Positions 6,396 to 9,062 of a stretch of DNA of 9,062 bases are shown here, in pieces. The stretch spans positions 1 to 9,062 of the forward strand of contig JBKGZI010000247.1 in assembly GCA_046545675.1 (NCBI GenBank). Direction: 5' to 3'. A program made the position numbers and the translations under genes. Origin of the DNA: CAYLTX01 sp046545675 (GTDB lineage Bacteria; Myxococcota_A; Bradymonadia; Bradymonadales; Bradymonadaceae). Numbering within the stretch: the first letter of the stretch is position 1; each line of letters begins with the position of its first letter. The notes beneath the pieces are model-generated. The model was not told where the DNA came from. It searched no databases and saw only the letters and a list, made by a program, of their open reading frames with translations.

Positions 6396-8116
6396 CAGTT
6401 GGGTTCAGCCTCCTCGGCGCCCGCTTCTTCGGGCTGACCGAGCGACGCTTTGAGTTCAGTGGCTTTCTCCTCGGCCCTTTCGGCGTCCTCGCCCTGGCCC
6501 ATCTCCGTATAGACCTCGACGAGCATCTCGTAGACCTCGACGCGCTCGGGATCGAGCATTTTGGCGTTCTGCAACTTCTCGCTGGCGGTCTGTAATCGAT
6601 TGTTGTCGACCGCGCGGCCGGCATCCTTGAGCAGGCGATCGACCTCCTGGGTGATCTTGGGGTCGGCGCCTTCCTCGTCTTGTTCGTCGGCGGGCGCCTC
6701 ATCGTCGTCACCTTCGGCTCGAGCTTCCGGGTCGAGTTGCTCCTGGACCGCCTCCTCGGGGGCGGCGCCGAGCAGCTCGCTCTTGAGGTCGTAGATGCCG
6801 AAGGTCTGCACGGCGATCGCGGCCGCTACCGCGGTGAGCAGCAGCGCGACGACCCACAGCACCCAGTGGTATTGAGAGTCGCGCGAAGGCGGGCGATATT
6901 CGCTGGGCTCGATCTTCTTACCCGGCGAGTTCGACGCGGCCGGGGGAGGCTGCTGCTGGCCCAAACCGCCTCCGGCTGCGCCCGTATTTGCGGCGCCCAT
7001 GCCTCCCATATTTCCGGCGCCGATTCCTCCGGTATTTCCAGCGCCCATATTTCCGGCGCCGATTCCTCCGGTATTTCCGGCGCCCATGCCTCCCATATTT
7101 CCGGCGCCCATATTTCCGGCGCCCGTATTTGCGGCGCCCATCCCGCCCATATTTCCAGCGCCCATCCCGCCGCCGGAGCCGCCTGGCGGCTGCTGCGGCG
7201 ACGAAGGGTTATTGGGCTGAGAAGAGGGCATCCTGCGCGGCGAGTTGGCACCGCCGGCGCCCGCGCTGATCTGAGGCCACTCATCGAGGCCGTGGAAGCT
7301 CTCACCGTCACCCGACAGGGAGTAGCCCTGCAGGTCTTCACGGCTGGACATCCAATTTTTGAGGCTCTTGGTGTCCGGGAATTCGTAGGTCAGTCCGAAG
7401 TTAGTCTTGAGCTTCCAGGGGCCGTCGTGGTCGGCGTCCGGACCACTGAGGCTGTCGACATCATCGAAATCGGGCTCCGCGGTGGCGGCCGGCTGCGGCG
7501 CTTGCTGCGGGCTGGCAGGCGGCGGCGTCTGGGCCGGCTGCTGGGGCTTGGGAGGTGAAGTGGGCTGCTGGGCCTGCTGCTGTCGGACCTGCTGCTGTTG
7601 GACCTGCTGCTGTTGGACCTGCTGTTGCTGCTGGGGCTGCTGGGGTCGCTGTGGCGGTTGGCTCGGACCGGGGCTCTCGAAGCCCAAATTATCGAGCATA
7701 TCCCCGGAGACGACCTCGGTGGCCGCCACATCCTCGTCGGGTTCGCCGAAGGGATTTCGCATCTCCACCGTGCCGTCGTCGGGCGGGGCTGCGCCCTGGT
7801 TGGCCAAAAAGTCGGGGATCGAATCTCCCGACATCACCTCGGTCGCCCCCGAAGGCGGCTCTTCTTGGCCGCCGCCGGCCCCGCCGGCGCCCTGCTCGCG
7901 CATTTTGCTGACCATCTTTTGGAGGTCCGGGCGAAAAGCGACCGAGGTTTTATCCTCGAGATCACTGGAGCCGCCACCCTGGGCGGGCTGTTCCTCCTCG
8001 GGATAGACGATGAATTTGTGTTGACAAGATGGACAGGTGATCTTGCCGCCCGAAGAGGGAACATTCGCATCATTGACGCGATACTTCGATGCGCAACTGG
8101 GACACTGGACAATCAT
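6395..8116 (-). CDS. Zinc-ribbon / GYF-like membrane protein with Gln- and Gly-rich linkers (first gene of pair)
   Basis: This 573-residue single-pass protein is a paralogue-like partner of the gene that follows it. An MJ0042-type zinc ribbon (Cys5, Cys8, Cys28, Cys31) has exactly the partner's spacing. Residues 45-150 are acidic and disordered, with Thr-x-Val-type motifs at 57, 92 and 133. A Gln tract (152-185) and Pro/Gln-rich stretch (186-210) lead to a GYF-like domain (about 232-283) that aligns with the partner's through a starting Trp, a central Leu-x-x-Trp and a C-terminal Pro-Ile/Gln region. A Gly/Ala/Asn/Met/Thr repeat (313-385) precedes one membrane helix (about 416-439). A highly acidic segment (460-485) and about two TPR-like helical pairs (488-560) form the predicted periplasmic tail. 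The ATG at 8116 has a GGAG about 11 bases upstream. Basic residues before the helix and acidic ones after support N-in topology. Function is unassigned; a scaffold or regulator role is inferred from the GltJ-like plan. Confidence 0.9.
   Translation of the reverse strand: MIVQCPSCASKYRVNDANVPSSGGKITCPSCQHKFIVYPEEEQPAQGGGSSDLEDKTSVAFRPDLQKMVSKMREQGAGGAGGGQEEPPSGATEVMSGDSIPDFLANQGAAPPDDGTVEMRNPFGEPDEDVAATEVVSGDMLDNLGFESPGPSQPPQRPQQPQQQQQVQQQQVQQQQVRQQQAQQPTSPPKPQQPAQTPPPASPQQAPQPAATAEPDFDDVDSLSGPDADHDGPWKLKTNFGLTYEFPDTKSLKNWMSSREDLQGYSLSGDGESFHGLDEWPQISAGAGGANSPRRMPSSQPNNPSSPQQPPGGSGGGMGAGNMGGMGAANTGAGNMGAGNMGGMGAGNTGGIGAGNMGAGNTGGIGAGNMGGMGAANTGAAGGGLGQQQPPPAASNSPGKKIEPSEYRPPSRDSQYHWVLWVVALLLTAVAAAIAVQTFGIYDLKSELLGAAPEEAVQEQLDPEARAEGDDDEAPADEQDEEGADPKITQEVDRLLKDAGRAVDNNRLQTASEKLQNAKMLDPERVEVYEMLVEVYTEMGQGEDAERAEEKATELKASLGQPEEAGAEEAEPN
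6409..6414 (-). promoter_or_regulatory. AGGAGG ribosome binding site within the end of the upstream gene
   Basis: A perfect AGGAGG lies inside the last codons of the first zinc-ribbon gene, 13 bases before the ATG of the second. The spacing is longer than optimal. The one-base stop/start overlap means re-initiation by terminating ribosomes probably contributes, so the two proteins are likely made in linked amounts. Confidence 0.5.
6962..7180 (-). repeat. Tandem repeats encoding AGNMG/AGNTG units
   Basis: The DNA is built from 15-base and 24-base units that encode Ala-Gly-Asn-Met/Thr-Gly, with or without Gly-Met/Ile-Gly. Some combine into 39-base higher-order copies that are nearly identical. 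They encode residues 313-385 of the first zinc-ribbon protein, between the GYF-like domain and the membrane helix. All units are multiples of three, so copy-number change would alter linker length without shifting frame. Confidence 0.9.
7571..7630 (-). repeat. Four 15-base repeats encoding QQQQV-type units
   Basis: Four tandem 15-base units, the middle two identical and the outer two slightly diverged, encode residues 163-182 as repeated Gln-Gln-Gln-Gln-Val. They lie in a longer Gln/Pro-rich stretch (residues 152-210) just before the GYF-like domain. Such a tract is probably disordered or helical and may vary in length between strains. Confidence 0.85.
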
Positions 8117-8367
8117 TCCGAGAGCTGCTCCGTGATGGGCTTCGATTCATAGGCGCTGTCAGAGCGCGTGTGCTCCCTTCTAAAACAGCGGCCTAAACAG
8201 GCCATGCATACCGTCTGAGCGTTGGAAGCAGTCGGTGGCATTAAATCACACGTATGGGGGGCACGCAAGAGTTCGGGCCGGCCGGGCTGGCTGGCGTGGC
8301 GCGACGAGAGCCGTAGTTTTTTCAGGGGTTTCGCCGGCTCGGCGGGTCGATTAAGGTGAGCGTCGCT
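8117..8367. promoter_or_regulatory. Divergent spacer between the zinc-ribbon operon and the GNAT-like gene
   Basis: These 251 bases must hold the promoters of both divergent units, though no convincing -35/-10 pair is visible. Short inverted repeats are present: GCGCT/AGCGC (8153-8157 and 8163-8167), GGCCT/AGGCC with an AAAC loop (8190-8203), and GAGCCG/CGGCTC (8308-8313 and 8335-8340). The first two lie in the region likely to be the leader or promoter of the zinc-ribbon operon. An AT-rich spot (8239-8248) is the most promoter-like composition. No open frame here looks real. Confidence 0.4.
8353..8360 (+). promoter_or_regulatory. Shine-Dalgarno site that fixes the start of the GNAT-like gene at 8368
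   Basis: AAGGTGAG ends seven bases before the ATG at 8368, a near-ideal site and spacing. An in-frame GTG at 8356 lies within this motif and has no ribosome binding site of its own, so the ATG is preferred over the four-residue-longer form. Confidence 0.75.
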
Positions 8368-9015
8368 ATGAATCAGCCTCGACCAATCAAATGGAAGCGC
8401 CGAGACCGGCTCCGGATCCGGGCGCTGACGGGCGCCGATCTAGAAGCGTTGAGTTGGATAGACCAGCGGCCACCCTCCGCGCTGTGCACCCTCGAGACCC
8501 CGGTCGGGCCCGCCGAGCGCCGACGCCTGCTCGACGCCCAGCCCGCCCTCCAACTGGCGCTCGAGCGCGGCCACCAACTCATCGGCGCCGCGCTCGCCGC
8601 CCCGACGCTCGCCAAGGCGCCGTTTGCCGCCCACCCCTGGACGGCGCTCGGCGGGATGCCCCAAACGCCCCAGCCAAGCGCTGAGGGCGCCCAACAGGCT
8701 CACCTGCGAGGCATGGGCCTCCTGTGGCGCGACGTGCTCGACGAGCAGGCCATCGCCGAGGCCGTGACGCTTTGCCGCAGGGCGCTGGTCCAGCAATTCG
8801 GATATGAATCGGTATATAGCGTGGTCGAGGCGATCGGGTACGCCGGCTGGCGCGAGACGCTGACGCCGGCGGCGTATGTGCAGCAGGTGCATGCGGGGGC
8901 GGTCGACGATCCGGTGGTGAGCGGGTGGTTGGAGCAGGGCTTTGCGCTGTGGGGGTGGATGGTGGTCGAGGGGGCGTTGCAGGTCGTGGTCAGGTGGCAG
9001 AATCGGGCGAGGTAG
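8368..9015 (+). CDS. GNAT-like N-acetyltransferase family protein, possibly divergent or inactive
   Basis: This 215-residue cytoplasmic protein resembles the GNAT fold. The N-terminus (Arg-Ile-Arg-Ala-Leu-Thr at 16-21, then Ala-Asp-Leu and Ile-Asp) is typical of the first strand and helix of acetyltransferases. The C-terminal part (about 158-210) matches a GNAT subgroup whose end reads Tyr-Val, Asp-Pro-Val, Leu-x-x-Gly-Phe, then a strand closing with Val-Val-Val-Arg-Trp. The middle, where the Arg/Gln-x-x-Gly-x-Gly/Ala acetyl-CoA loop should be, has only Leu-Arg-Gly-Met-Gly-Leu (113-118) in an unusual setting, so cofactor binding is uncertain. Residues 80-110 are rich in Pro/Ala and may be an inserted loop. 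The substrate is unknown. The gene is divergent from the zinc-ribbon operon, and the next gene, if any, lies outside the window. The family call is by motif recognition only. Confidence 0.7.
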   Translation: MNQPRPIKWKRRDRLRIRALTGADLEALSWIDQRPPSALCTLETPVGPAERRRLLDAQPALQLALERGHQLIGAALAAPTLAKAPFAAHPWTALGGMPQTPQPSAEGAQQAHLRGMGLLWRDVLDEQAIAEAVTLCRRALVQQFGYESVYSVVEAIGYAGWRETLTPAAYVQQVHAGAVDDPVVSGWLEQGFALWGWMVVEGALQVVVRWQNRAR

Positions 9016-9062
9016 AAGCTCGAACAGCCCAAGAAACACCAGAGCCCGCCTCTTTCGAGACG

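Noticed and set aside
5368..6711. A 447-codon minus-strand frame overlapping both zinc-ribbon genes
   Set aside because: It is an Arg/Pro/Ala-rich shifted frame of the zinc-ribbon genes, which have clear domains in their own frames.
6962..7180. Regularly repeated DNA that might be read as a CRISPR or minisatellite array
   Set aside because: Units are contiguous, multiples of three and in frame with the membrane protein, with no unique spacers.
8356..8358. GTG as the start of the GNAT-like gene
   Set aside because: It lies inside the Shine-Dalgarno motif that serves the ATG at 8368.
9047..9062. Partial hairpin CGCCTC-TTTC-GAGACG at the right edge
   Set aside because: It has one mismatch on the plus strand (a wobble pair on the minus) and is cut by the window end, so neither terminator nor direction can be judged.

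Overview
The window is GC-rich, with strong G/C bias at third codon positions and long spurious open frames opposite every real gene. It carries five protein genes and no RNA gene, insertion sequence, CRISPR array or phage gene. The gene content is typical of the Myxococcota and their relatives: a collagen-like lipoprotein with cysteine-paired repeat modules, a two-lobed M16 peptidase lipoprotein, and large single-pass proteins with an N-terminal zinc ribbon and a GYF-like domain. A bradymonad-type (Bradymonadales) member fits best. That placement is inferred from protein style, since no marker gene is present.

Layout from left to right. A long perfect inverted repeat (16-86) ends the first gene, a minus-strand lipoprotein (109-1524) built from four cysteine-paired modules separated by acidic Gly-X-Y tracts. 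A 354-base divergent spacer (1525-1878) holds a pair of direct repeats and an inverted repeat just ahead of the next gene. The plus-strand gene 1879-4734 encodes a 951-residue M16 zinc peptidase lipoprotein with an active N-terminal lobe and a degenerate C-terminal lobe. A strong hairpin terminator (4781-4813) lies between this gene and the convergent minus-strand pair that follows.

That pair (8116 to 6395, then 6395 to 4809) overlaps by one base and is almost certainly one transcript. Both proteins have the same plan: N-terminal zinc ribbon, a GYF-like domain, a low-complexity linker, one membrane helix, and a TPR-type tail predicted to lie in the periplasm. This resembles the plan of the myxobacterial gliding-motility/polarity protein GltJ, and it is the most interesting part of the window. 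A 251-base divergent spacer leads to a plus-strand GNAT-like gene (8368-9015) whose acetyl-CoA-binding motif appears degenerate.

Nothing links all five genes into one pathway. The first two products are predicted cell-envelope lipoproteins, the paired zinc-ribbon proteins probably form a membrane-spanning scaffold or signalling unit, and the GNAT-like protein is cytoplasmic and of unknown substrate.
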